Shown here: positions 35,019 to 42,902 of the stretch, in pieces
Layout of the letters: each line of letters opens with the position of its first letter
How positions within the stretch are numbered: position 1 is the first letter of the stretch
Notes under the pieces: model-generated
Databases searched by the model: none
The model's input: the letters and a program-made list of their open reading frames with translations, nothing else
What the model was told of the DNA's origin: nothing
Made by a program: the position numbers and the translations under genes
NCBI RefSeq assembly: GCF_000280055.1
Contig: NZ_ALAB01000002.1
Coordinates: 1 to 64,000 of the forward strand
Direction: 5' to 3'
DNA: 64,000 nt
From: Alishewanella aestuarii B11
GTDB lineage: Bacteria > Pseudomonadota > Gammaproteobacteria > Enterobacterales > Alteromonadaceae

Positions 35019-36086
35019 GTGCAGATTGCGGTAGTCGGTGGTGGCATTAATGGTCTGTGCAGTGCCTGGCAGCTGGCGCTGGCTGGTCATCAGGTTACCT
35101 TGTTTGAACGCGACCAGTTAATGCAAGCCACCAGTGTTGCCTCATCCAAACTGTTACATGGCGGCTTACGTTATCTGGAGCAAGGTGAGTTCCGGCTGGT
35201 GCGCGAAGCCTTACAGGAGCGGCGCTGGTGGTTAAAAAAGGCACCACAGTTAACCCGTCGCTTACCCATCCTTTATCCCCTCTATCAGCATTCTCAGCGT
35301 GCCCGCTGGCAGCTGAAAATCGGACTCTGGTTATACGATAGCTTTGCCGGTAAAAAGGGCATTGGCCGGCATCGCTGGTTAACGGCGGTACAGACGCTAC
35401 GCTGCTCACCGCAACTAAAAGCCGAAGGTTTATTGGGTGCCTATCTGTTTTTTGATGGCCAGATGGATGATCAAAAGCTTGGCCTCTGGATGGCAGAGCA
35501 GTGCCGCAAGGCCGGCGTCAATATTGTAGAGCACAGCCCGGTATTAAAAATTCAGCCAGATGGTGAACTACAGCTCACCGGTGGCAAGCTAAAATTCGCC
35601 AGCATTATTAATGTCGCTGGCCCCTGGAGCAGTGCCCTGTTACAACAATCCGGCCTGATGGCGGCACCCCTTGATCTGGTGCGTGGCAGCCATTTGTTAC
35701 TGCCTGCGATTAGCCGTTATGGCCATATGTTGGAAGTGCCGGGTGAGCGGCGTATCGTGTTTGCTTTGCCTTATCAACAGCAGTGTCTGCTGGGCACGAC
35801 CGAGGTGCGGCAGCCACTGGATGATCCGGTGCAGTGCTCACCGGCAGAACGTGACTATTTACTTGGGGTATACGCACATTACTTTACGCCAGCGGCCACG
35901 CCAGAGCAGCTATTGGGTAGTTTTGCCGGCGTCAGACCTTTATTGGCGGGAAGTGCCGATGCCAGCCGCGCCAGCCGGGAGTATCAGTTTAGCTGGCAGG
36001 GGAAGATTTTGACGGTCAGTGGCGGCAAATGGACCACAGCACGGGCACTGGGGCAACAACTGGCGGCTGAGGTCAACCGCCGCTGA
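35019..36086 (+). CDS. FAD-dependent glycerol-3-phosphate dehydrogenase-like oxidoreductase
   Basis: A 355-residue DAO-superfamily flavoprotein. The dinucleotide-binding start QIAVVGGGINGLCSAWQLA and the GlpD-type block SVASSKLLHGGLRYLEQGEF are present, then INVAGPWSS and a closing SGGKWTTARAL. It is shorter than GlpD (about 500 aa) because the C-terminal helical domain is absent. GTG at 35019 is preferred for the GGGGA 5 bp upstream (35009-35013); TTG at 35007 would put the ribosome site inside the gene. The substrate may be glycerol-3-phosphate or another hydroxy acid. Neighbours (proB, argA) do not settle it. Confidence 0.8.
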   Translation: MQIAVVGGGINGLCSAWQLALAGHQVTLFERDQLMQATSVASSKLLHGGLRYLEQGEFRLVREALQERRWWLKKAPQLTRRLPILYPLYQHSQRARWQLKIGLWLYDSFAGKKGIGRHRWLTAVQTLRCSPQLKAEGLLGAYLFFDGQMDDQKLGLWMAEQCRKAGVNIVEHSPVLKIQPDGELQLTGGKLKFASIINVAGPWSSALLQQSGLMAAPLDLVRGSHLLLPAISRYGHMLEVPGERRIVFALPYQQQCLLGTTEVRQPLDDPVQCSPAERDYLLGVYAHYFTPAATPEQLLGSFAGVRPLLAGSADASRASREYQFSWQGKILTVSGGKWTTARALGQQLAAEVNRR

Positions 36087-36103
36087 TAGCCTGGGCTCCG
36101 GAC

Positions 36104-37423
36104 TTACAGATCCAAAGCCAGGATTTTTGAGCGGCGCTGATAGTTATACAGCTGCTTTTTCTGGGCCGGCAGATCATCGACGGTCACCAGTTCAAAACCC
36201 TGCTCCAGAAACCAGTGAATACTGCGGGTGGTCAGGGCGAACAGCCGGCTGTATTTGCGTTGCCGGGCTTGCTGGATGACGCTTTTGAGCAGGGTAGTAC
36301 CACGATCGGCATCGCGGTAATCCGGGTGTACCGCTAAACAGGCAAATTCGCCAACATTTTCTTCCGGAAACGGATAGAGCGCGGCACAGCCGATCACCAG
36401 ACCATCACGCTCAATCAGCGTAAAGTAGTCGATTTCCATCTCCAGTTGTTCGCGCGAGCGGCGTACCAGTAAACCTTGCTGCTCCAGCGGCCGGATCAGA
36501 TCCAGAATACCACCGATATCGCTGATTACCGCGCGGCGTAGTTTTTCTGCTGACTCGGTGACGATCTGGGTGCCGATACCATCGCGTGAGAACAGCTCCT
36601 GCAGTAATGAACCATCTTCGGCATAGCTGACTAAGTGACAGCGTGGCACGCCGGCGCGACAGGCGGTAACAGCTGCGCGTAAAAACGCCGCTGTGCCGAC
36701 GCAGTGGTCCTCCTGCTGCTCCAGTTCATACAGAATATGTTCTGCCATATTCGGCATCAACTCTGCAGTAATTTCGCCATTTTCGCCGACAATACCGCCA
36801 ACATCGTTAAAGCCAATCATCTTGTCGGCTTTCAGCCGAATCGCGACCTGGGTGGCAATTTCTTCCGCCGTTAAATTAAAGCTCTCCCCAGTGACCGACG
36901 CGGCTATCGGCCCCATTAGCACGATACCGTTATTATCAAGCTGCCGGCGGATACCAGCAGTATCGATACGGCGCACCTTACCGCTATGGAAATAATCCAC
37001 GCCTTCATCGACACCGAGTGGCTGAGCAATGACAAAGTTACCGCTGACCACGTTAATCTGTGCGCCCTGCATCGGCGTATTGCTTAAGCTCATCGATAAG
37101 CGGGCGGTAATATCCAGCTGTAAAGCACCGGCAACCTGTTTGATCAGCCGGAACGAATCATCATCAGTGACCCGGATCCGGTTATGGTACTGCGGCTCCA
37201 GCCCGGCATTGCGCAGCACCTGATTGATTTGTGGCCTGGCGCCATACACCAGTACGACTTTGATCCCCAGACTGTTCAGCAGCGCAACATCATTAATAAT
37301 GCTGCGAATGCCGGGTTGCATAATGGCTTCGCCCCCCAGCATCACCACAAAGGTTTTGCCACGGTGGGCGTTAACATAGGGGGCAGATTGGCGGAAACCG
37401 CTGACGAGTTCAGTTGTACGCAC
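36104..37423 (-). CDS. argA: Amino-acid N-acetyltransferase (N-acetylglutamate synthase)
   Basis: A 439-residue enzyme making N-acetylglutamate, the first step of arginine synthesis. The N-terminal kinase-like domain has [25 protein letters not shown] and [11 protein letters not shown]. The C-terminal GNAT domain is seen from about residue 300, with [23 protein letters not shown] at 37423 is chosen because [26 protein letters not shown] then aligns with E. coli ArgA in position and total length (443 aa); a longer frame reaches 37522. A perfect 31-bp palindrome and an ARG-box-like site lie upstream. Confidence 0.93.
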   Translation of the reverse strand: MRTTELVSGFRQSAPYVNAHRGKTFVVMLGGEAIMQPGIRSIINDVALLNSLGIKVVLVYGARPQINQVLRNAGLEPQYHNRIRVTDDDSFRLIKQVAGALQLDITARLSMSLSNTPMQGAQINVVSGNFVIAQPLGVDEGVDYFHSGKVRRIDTAGIRRQLDNNGIVLMGPIAASVTGESFNLTAEEIATQVAIRLKADKMIGFNDVGGIVGENGEITAELMPNMAEHILYELEQQEDHCVGTAAFLRAAVTACRAGVPRCHLVSYAEDGSLLQELFSRDGIGTQIVTESAEKLRRAVISDIGGILDLIRPLEQQGLLVRRSREQLEMEIDYFTLIERDGLVIGCAALYPFPEENVGEFACLAVHPDYRDADRGTTLLKSVIQQARQRKYSRLFALTTRSIHWFLEQGFELVTVDDLPAQKKQLYNYQRRSKILALDL

Positions 37424-37462
37424 GGGCGAATGTTTTCCTTGCACGGTATACAGATAGGATAA

Positions 37463-37493
37463 GTCTGGCAGTTTTCCGGGAAAACTGCCAGAC
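37463..37493. promoter_or_regulatory. Perfect 31-bp palindrome in the argA leader
   Basis: GTCTGGCAGTTTTCC and its exact complement GGAAAACTGCCAGAC flank one G. It lies 40-70 bp before the chosen argA start. In RNA it would make a very stable hairpin; in DNA, an operator. If the longer argA frame were used it would be coding, which argues for the shorter one. Confidence 0.7.
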
Positions 37494-37548
37494 CAGCGCA
37501 AAAAGTTGCGGGATTTTAGCAATAAAGTGGTTTTATATCCAATATTAC

Positions 37549-37562
37549 TGCATAAATATTCC
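37549..37562. promoter_or_regulatory. Candidate ARG box upstream of argA
   Basis: TGCATAAATATTCC agrees with the ArgR half-site consensus TGAATwwwwATTCA at 12 of 14 positions. It lies between argA and the upstream ygiC-like gene, where arginine repression of argA would be expected. Confidence 0.55.
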
Positions 37563-37565
37563 TGT

Positions 37566-38717
37566 TTAATCCAGAATAATATGCGGTAAGAAACGCGAAC
37601 TGTCCTTAGTGATCAGACTGTTATCTTCACGAATGCCGATCCCTGCCGCTAAATCACCGACCACCCAGCTGCCAATCAGCGTATAGCTGTCACCAAAGCG
37701 TGGTAGCGGCGCAAAGGCCTGCCGGACATAACCGCTATCGGTATAGGGTCCACCTTGTTGCAGCTTTTCACCTTGTGGTGTAATCAGTTCTACATTGGCC
37801 CCTTCACGCGAGAACAGGGGTTTACGCACCCAGCCAGGGTTCAACGCTGTTTTGCCATCATCAAAAAAGGCGGGCAGCAGATTCGGATGGCCCTGATATT
37901 TTTGCCACAATAATGGCAGAATTCCTTTATTGGAGAGCAGTAACTTCCATAACGGCTCTAAAAAGCGGGTGTCGGAGCTTAAAATGGTGCTGGCGAATTC
38001 TTCCTGCAGCATAAACTCCCACGGATAGAGTTTAAACAGCCCCTGGATCGGATAGCCTTCCAGATCGACCAGCTGGCCGTCGATATCGCCAATCTGCTCC
38101 AGCTGGATATAGCGGCTGTCCAGACCACTTTGCAGCGCAATATCCATCAGATAATCAACAGTCCCCTTGTCTTCCTGACTTTCGGTGACGCTACTGAAAT
38201 AGAAAGGGCGTGGTAAAGGCAGCTCGGCAAAGGCCTGCTCCAGTTTGTCCTGCAACGAATTAAACTGATCGGCGCCCTCCGGCAACACACCACGCATTTG
38301 CTGGTCTTCCAACCACACCCACTGGAAAAAGCCAGTTTCATAAAGCGAGGTCGGCGTGTCGTAGTTCAGCTCCAGCAATTTCGCCGGGCCCTTGCCGTCA
38401 TAGGCAAAATCCATCCGGCCATACAGGTGCGGCTCGGCACGCTGCCAGCTCTCTTTCACCGCGTCCCAGAACTGCTGCGGGATTCCGAGTTGGCTCAGCT
38501 GTTGTTCACTGCTAACGATATCCGGGATCAGGTCTAAGGCCATCTGATGCAGCTGTTCAGTCGGCGTTTCCAGATCATCTTCAATCTGCGCCAGACTGAA
38601 CTGATAATAAGCCGACTCATCCCAGTAAGGCTCGTTATCAATGGTATGAAACTGAAAGCCAACACTTTCAGCAAAAGCCTGCCAGCCCGGGCGAGGTGCG
38701 ATCGGAACCTTTTTCAT
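37566..38717 (-). CDS. Glutathionylspermidine-synthase-like ATP-grasp protein (YjfC/YgiC type)
   Basis: A 383-residue homologue of the synthetase domain of GspS. Blocks include [35 protein letters not shown] in segments (about residues 112-135), [26 protein letters not shown] and a final [18 protein letters not shown], with [16 protein letters not shown] as the ATP-grasp core. The amidase domain of true GspS is absent. The homologues YgiC and YjfC are predicted peptide/polyamine ligases without proven activity. It follows a DUF1190 gene by 3 bp, and a DUF350 gene lies upstream in the same cassette. Confidence 0.9.
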   Translation of the reverse strand: MKKVPIAPRPGWQAFAESVGFQFHTIDNEPYWDESAYYQFSLAQIEDDLETPTEQLHQMALDLIPDIVSSEQQLSQLGIPQQFWDAVKESWQRAEPHLYGRMDFAYDGKGPAKLLELNYDTPTSLYETGFFQWVWLEDQQMRGVLPEGADQFNSLQDKLEQAFAELPLPRPFYFSSVTESQEDKGTVDYLMDIALQSGLDSRYIQLEQIGDIDGQLVDLEGYPIQGLFKLYPWEFMLQEEFASTILSSDTRFLEPLWKLLLSNKGILPLLWQKYQGHPNLLPAFFDDGKTALNPGWVRKPLFSREGANVELITPQGEKLQQGGPYTDSGYVRQAFAPLPRFGDSYTLIGSWVVGDLAAGIGIREDNSLITKDSSRFLPHIILD

Positions 38718-38720
38718 TGT

Positions 38721-39338
38721 TTAGCCGCCATAGGTGGTTTGCCGCGGCGCAGCTGCTGCGCGTTGCTGTGCCTGAGCACCAAAGCCACCGCGACGGGCCA
38801 GGGTGGCAGGTTTGGGTTGTACTGCCGAAGGCCTGACCTGAGTTGGGCCGGGCTGACTGGCTACCGGCGTATTGCCGGCAGTGCGGAAAGTACTCTGATC
38901 ATCGCGTGCTTTGTACAGAGGTTGGTTCGGTACCGTATTACGGCCACCGGCTGCGGCTGCACTTTGTTGCTGCTGTGGTGCCATACCGCCACGGTTTAGC
39001 ATCTGTCCGGCTAAAAAGCCCATCATCATCGGCATAAAAAAGCTGCCCTGGGCATGCTGCTCGGGCGCGGTTTCACAGCGACCTACGCCAAAGTCCGCTT
39101 CACATTCCTGCTTATTGGCATACTTAGGTGCTACCTGTGGGTGTAATGCCTGGGCTTCGGCGAAGGCCGCCTGGCACTGAGCCGGTGGATTATAGAAGGC
39201 CGCACATTCATCCGGGGTATTAAATACCTGGGCTTCGACCGCTTGTTCGCTGCCACAGCCCTGCAACACCAGGGTTGCGGCCGGCACCATAAAGATCAGC
39301 GCCGCTTTGCGGCTGCGCTTAAAGACTTTTTTCTGCAT
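38721..39338 (-). CDS. DUF1190 lipoprotein (YgiB/YjfM-like)
   Basis: A 205-residue protein with a basic start (KKVFKRSRKAALIF), a hydrophobic core and a lipobox-like VLQGC with C28. The DUF1190 part shows EAQVFNTPDECAAFYNPPAQC and KYANKQECEADFGVGRCE, a repeated cysteine/acid pattern of the family, then GSFFMPMMMGFLAGQML. The tail is low-complexity, Gln/Ala/Pro-rich. The gene is packed between the DUF350 gene (22 bp) and the ATP-grasp gene (3 bp). Confidence 0.88.
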   Translation of the reverse strand: MQKKVFKRSRKAALIFMVPAATLVLQGCGSEQAVEAQVFNTPDECAAFYNPPAQCQAAFAEAQALHPQVAPKYANKQECEADFGVGRCETAPEQHAQGSFFMPMMMGFLAGQMLNRGGMAPQQQQSAAAAGGRNTVPNQPLYKARDDQSTFRTAGNTPVASQPGPTQVRPSAVQPKPATLARRGGFGAQAQQRAAAAPRQTTYGG

Positions 39339-39360
39339 CTCAGGCTCCTTAAATAATGCG

Positions 39361-39774
39361 CTAGTAGGTCATACAGGCAGCATTGAGCATACCAACACTG
39401 ATTGAGCAGCCAGCGGAGAAAATACCGGCGGCGATATCACCCTGAGTGATACGTTGTGATAGATTTTTTAGTGCCAGTTGGCTGATAAAAAAGGTCAGCA
39501 CTTGCACCAGCAGGGCAACCAGACCCCAGATAGCGCAATCGAGTAACGACATAGAGTGGGTAATGGCACTGGACAGCGGTAGCGCAAAGCCAATCAGGGC
39601 ACCGGCAAAGGCCACGGCTGCAGCCGGATTATTGTCGCGGATCAGGCCAAATTCGTCATGGGGCGTTACCCAGCTATACAGGCGGATAAAGATCAGCACT
39701 GACACCACCGCCAGGGCAAAGTAGGCCAGAAAAGACGGTAAGCCCGCCAGTGAAGTTAAAGCGGTATCAAGCAT
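39361..39774 (-). CDS. DUF350 membrane protein (YjfL-like)
   Basis: A 137-residue four-helix membrane protein. It shows YFALAVVSVLIFIRLYSWVTPHDEFGLIRDNNPAAAVAFAGALIGFALPL in blocks, the DUF350 pattern with the I-R-D-x-N-x-A-A-A motif (about residues 44-53) after the first helix. It is the first gene of the DUF350-DUF1190-ATP-grasp cassette, matching the yjfL-yjfM-yjfC order of E. coli. Function is not known; membrane or envelope stress is the usual inference. Confidence 0.88.
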   Translation of the reverse strand: MLDTALTSLAGLPSFLAYFALAVVSVLIFIRLYSWVTPHDEFGLIRDNNPAAAVAFAGALIGFALPLSSAITHSMSLLDCAIWGLVALLVQVLTFFISQLALKNLSQRITQGDIAAGIFSAGCSISVGMLNAACMTY

Positions 39775-39972
39775 GATAAAACTCCTGCAATAAGAACTGC
39801 GTTGATCCTGCGAAAAATTGCTGCCAATTACAAGTAAAACCGTACCGGCTTACGGCAGCGCAGGCTACAACCGGCATTTATCGCATCTGGCGGGGCTCAT
39901 ATCCTGTTTCGGCAGCGGTAGCAGAGCAGATTTTCTACACTCGCCACGATAAAACATAATAAGGAACTTCGT

Positions 39973-42030
39973 ATGACAAAACTTTCCGCGTTAGCACTTG
40001 GGGTGGCTTTGGCTCTGGGCATTGCAGGTTGCAGCAGTCAGCCGGCGACAGAACAAACTCAGCTCACTCAGGCTGACAGCCAGCGTGCTGGCTTTGAGCT
40101 GAACAACTTTGATAAGAGTGTCGCGCCGCAGCAAGACTTTTTTCGTTTTGTAAACGGTAACTGGCTGGGTAACACTGAGATCCCGGCCGACAAGGCGCGT
40201 TGGGGCAGTTTTGACGAGCTGCGTGAAAACGCTGAGAAGCAAGTACTGGAAATTATTCAGGAGCTGGCAGCTACTGAGCATCCGAAAAACTCTGACGCTC
40301 AGAAAATGGCCGATCTCTACAAGTCATTTTTAAACGAGCCGCTGATTAATACGCTGGGCCTGAATCCACTGCGTGGCGACATTGCCCGTATCGAACAGGT
40401 TCGCAACCATCAACAGCTGGCTGTGCTATGGGGCGAATTACAGCGCTACCGCTATGGTACCCCGATTGCTGTGTTTGTCGGTCAGGACCAGCGGCAGTCA
40501 GACCAATATATTACCGGAGCGAGCCAGGGCGGCTTGGGTTTACCGGATCGCGATTATTACCTGAAAGATGATGAACGTTCAGTCCAGTTACTCGGTCAAT
40601 ACCGCGACTTTATCGCCAAATTATGGCAACTGGCCGGCTGGGAGCAACCGGAGCAAGCGGCTGACCAGGTGATTGCGCTGGAAACCCAACTGGCCAAGGT
40701 GCAGTGGAGCCGGATCCAGAACCGGGATCGTAACGCCACCTATAACAAGCTCAGTGTTGCTGAGCTGGGTAAACTGGCGCCGGGTTTTGACTGGCCGGCG
40801 TTTTTACAAGCTGCCGAGCTGGGTCAGGTGCAGGAACTGGTGATCCGTCAGCCGTCGTACTTTACGGATTTTGCCAAGCTGCAGGCGCAGTTACCGGTAA
40901 GCCAGTGGCAAACGTATCTGAAATTTCACCTGCTGCGTGCCAATGCGGCTAATCTGAGTGAGCCCTTTGTCCAGGCCAGTTTTGATTTCTACGGCAAAAC
41001 CTTAAGCGGCTTGCAGGAGCAGCGCAGCCGGGAAAAACGCGCCGTCAGTCTGGTCGATAGCAACCTCGGTTTTATGGTCGGCAAAGAATATGTCGCCCGG
41101 CATTTCAAACCCGAAGCCAAGGCGCGGATGGATGAAATGATTGAAAATCTGCGTGGCGCCTTTAAAGAAGCCATTAACGAACTGGAATGGATGAGCGAGA
41201 CGACCAAGGTCGAGGCTCAGGCCAAGCTGGCGAAGTTTAATACCAAAATCGGCTACCCGGATGTCTGGCGTGACTACGACTGTTTAACCATTGATGCCAA
41301 CGATTTAATCGGTAACCTGCGCCGCAGCAGCGAGTGTGAGTATCAGCGGATGGTTAACCGTTTAGGTCAGCCGGTAAACCGGGATGAATGGGGTATGACA
41401 CCGCAGACGGTGAATGCCTACTACAGCTCGACGATGAACGAAATTGTGTTCCCGGCCGCGATCCTGCAGCCGCCGTTCTTTAATGTCGATGCCGATGATG
41501 CGGTGAACTATGGTGCTATCGGTGGCGTTATTGGCCATGAATTTACCCATGGCTTTGATGATCAGGGCCGGCGCTCTGACGGTGATGGTAACCTACGCGA
41601 CTGGTGGACACCGGAAGATGAGCGGCAGTTCCGCGAGCGCGCACAGCGTATGATCGATCAATACAATGCCTTTAATCCGATCGATAACCTGCATCTGCAG
41701 GGCGCTTTGGGTCTGGGTGAAAATATTGCCGATCTGGGTGGTTTAACGGTGGCGTTCCGTGCCTATCAAAACGCGATTAAAGATCAACCGCGGCAGACTA
41801 TCGCCGGCTTTACCCCGGAGCAGCGTTTCTTTATCGGCTGGGCTCAGGTTTGGCGTATTAAGTTCCGTGATGAAGCTTTGCGTCAGCAAGTGATTACCGG
41901 GCCGCACTCACCGGGCATGTACCGGGTACTGGGGGTGTTGTCGAATATGCCAGAGTTTTATGAAGCCTTTGATGTTAAAGAGGGTGATGGTATGTACCGC
42001 AGCGAAGATGTGCGGGTCAAGATCTGGTAA
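39973..42030 (+). CDS. M13-family zinc metallopeptidase, lipoprotein
   Basis: A 685-residue neprilysin/PepO-like oligopeptidase. A signal with lipobox (LALGIAGC, C20) predicts an envelope-anchored enzyme. The propeptide-like N-terminal half of M13_N begins FELNNFDKSVAPQQDFFRFVNG. The zinc site is VIGHEFTHGFDDQGR (about residues 520-534) with a third ligand in LGENIADLGGL (about 577-587). The C-terminus ends VRVKIW, the typical closing tryptophan of the family. Length is usual. An intrinsic terminator follows (42046-42072). Confidence 0.95.
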   Translation: MTKLSALALGVALALGIAGCSSQPATEQTQLTQADSQRAGFELNNFDKSVAPQQDFFRFVNGNWLGNTEIPADKARWGSFDELRENAEKQVLEIIQELAATEHPKNSDAQKMADLYKSFLNEPLINTLGLNPLRGDIARIEQVRNHQQLAVLWGELQRYRYGTPIAVFVGQDQRQSDQYITGASQGGLGLPDRDYYLKDDERSVQLLGQYRDFIAKLWQLAGWEQPEQAADQVIALETQLAKVQWSRIQNRDRNATYNKLSVAELGKLAPGFDWPAFLQAAELGQVQELVIRQPSYFTDFAKLQAQLPVSQWQTYLKFHLLRANAANLSEPFVQASFDFYGKTLSGLQEQRSREKRAVSLVDSNLGFMVGKEYVARHFKPEAKARMDEMIENLRGAFKEAINELEWMSETTKVEAQAKLAKFNTKIGYPDVWRDYDCLTIDANDLIGNLRRSSECEYQRMVNRLGQPVNRDEWGMTPQTVNAYYSSTMNEIVFPAAILQPPFFNVDADDAVNYGAIGGVIGHEFTHGFDDQGRRSDGDGNLRDWWTPEDERQFRERAQRMIDQYNAFNPIDNLHLQGALGLGENIADLGGLTVAFRAYQNAIKDQPRQTIAGFTPEQRFFIGWAQVWRIKFRDEALRQQVITGPHSPGMYRVLGVLSNMPEFYEAFDVKEGDGMYRSEDVRVKIW

Positions 42031-42045
42031 GGTCGCATAACAATG

Positions 42046-42072
42046 CAAACCCCGGCAGTTGGCCGGGGTTTG
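42046..42072. terminator. Terminator between M13 peptidase and beta-barrel genes
   Basis: CAAACCCCGGC (42046-42056) and GCCGGGGTTTG (42062-42072) are exact complements around a short loop, then TCTTT. It separates two convergent genes and may work both ways. Confidence 0.82.
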
Positions 42073-42089
42073 TCTTTAATGGCGCTTAA

Positions 42090-42665
42090 TCAGAACTGGT
42101 AATTAATACCCAGGCTCAGATTATTGGCTTTTAACTTGTAGCTGTCACTGCCGTCACGGAAGCGCTCCTGCGGTAGCTGTAAATATTCCAGGGTCGCGGT
42201 GAGTCTGGGGGTAAATTTCAGACCAGCGCCGACGCCCCAGGCAAAGCCATCCAGCGTCTCGCTATCGGTAAAACGAAAACCCTCGTTCTGCACCTCATAT
42301 TTAAATTTACTGGCACCATAACCGGCTAAACCGTACAGTGAAAAGTTATCTGAAAGTGGTACGCCGGCCTTTAACAGCAGCATACTTTGTTGGTCAACGG
42401 TCAGTTCCTCCAGATAACCCGGCTCGCGGTAACGCTCGCCTTTGACACCGGTACCAAAGCGTACCTCAGCAGCGACGTAAGGGTTAAACTGGTAGCCAGC
42501 CAGTACTGATAGGGTGGTAAAGTCGAAGGAAATACTCTCACTACTGTCCGTTTCTTTTAGCTTAGTGGCGCTGACCTGGCCACCGACATAGAACGGCGAA
42601 TCCATAGCCAGAGCTGGTGCAGCCAGACCACTGATCACGAAAAGCGCGATAAAGGGTTTTAACAT
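42090..42665 (-). CDS. Outer-membrane beta-barrel protein
   Basis: A 191-residue protein with a cleavable signal (MLKPFIALFVISGLAAPALA) and alternating beta strands: FYVGGQVSATKL, SVLAGYQFNPYVAAEVRFG, FSLYGLAGYGASKFKYE, FAWGVGAGLKFTPRLTATLEY. It ends in NYQF, the terminal Phe needed for outer-membrane insertion. The pattern is that of small OmpA-like eight-stranded barrels (porin opacity type). The 237-bp gap upstream holds no gene that I can support. Confidence 0.88.
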   Translation of the reverse strand: MLKPFIALFVISGLAAPALAMDSPFYVGGQVSATKLKETDSSESISFDFTTLSVLAGYQFNPYVAAEVRFGTGVKGERYREPGYLEELTVDQQSMLLLKAGVPLSDNFSLYGLAGYGASKFKYEVQNEGFRFTDSETLDGFAWGVGAGLKFTPRLTATLEYLQLPQERFRDGSDSYKLKANNLSLGINYQF

Positions 42666-42902
42666 AACAGCGTCCTCTTAGTTGGGGTAACGCTATCGAT
42701 ACTGCAGCCCGCCCGCTGAATTGCACCTTAATAGCGCTGACCCTTTACGTTATGTTCGCTACGACAAGGTAACAACTTGTAACTCGCAGCATAGTCTTGC
42801 TGGCGCTTATCTCAGTTTTTCTCAACATGGTCGAAAGCAAGCTGGTATTGCCGGCAAAAGCTGTTATAACAAAGGGCTAACAAAAAGACAGGGAATCCAA
42901 CA

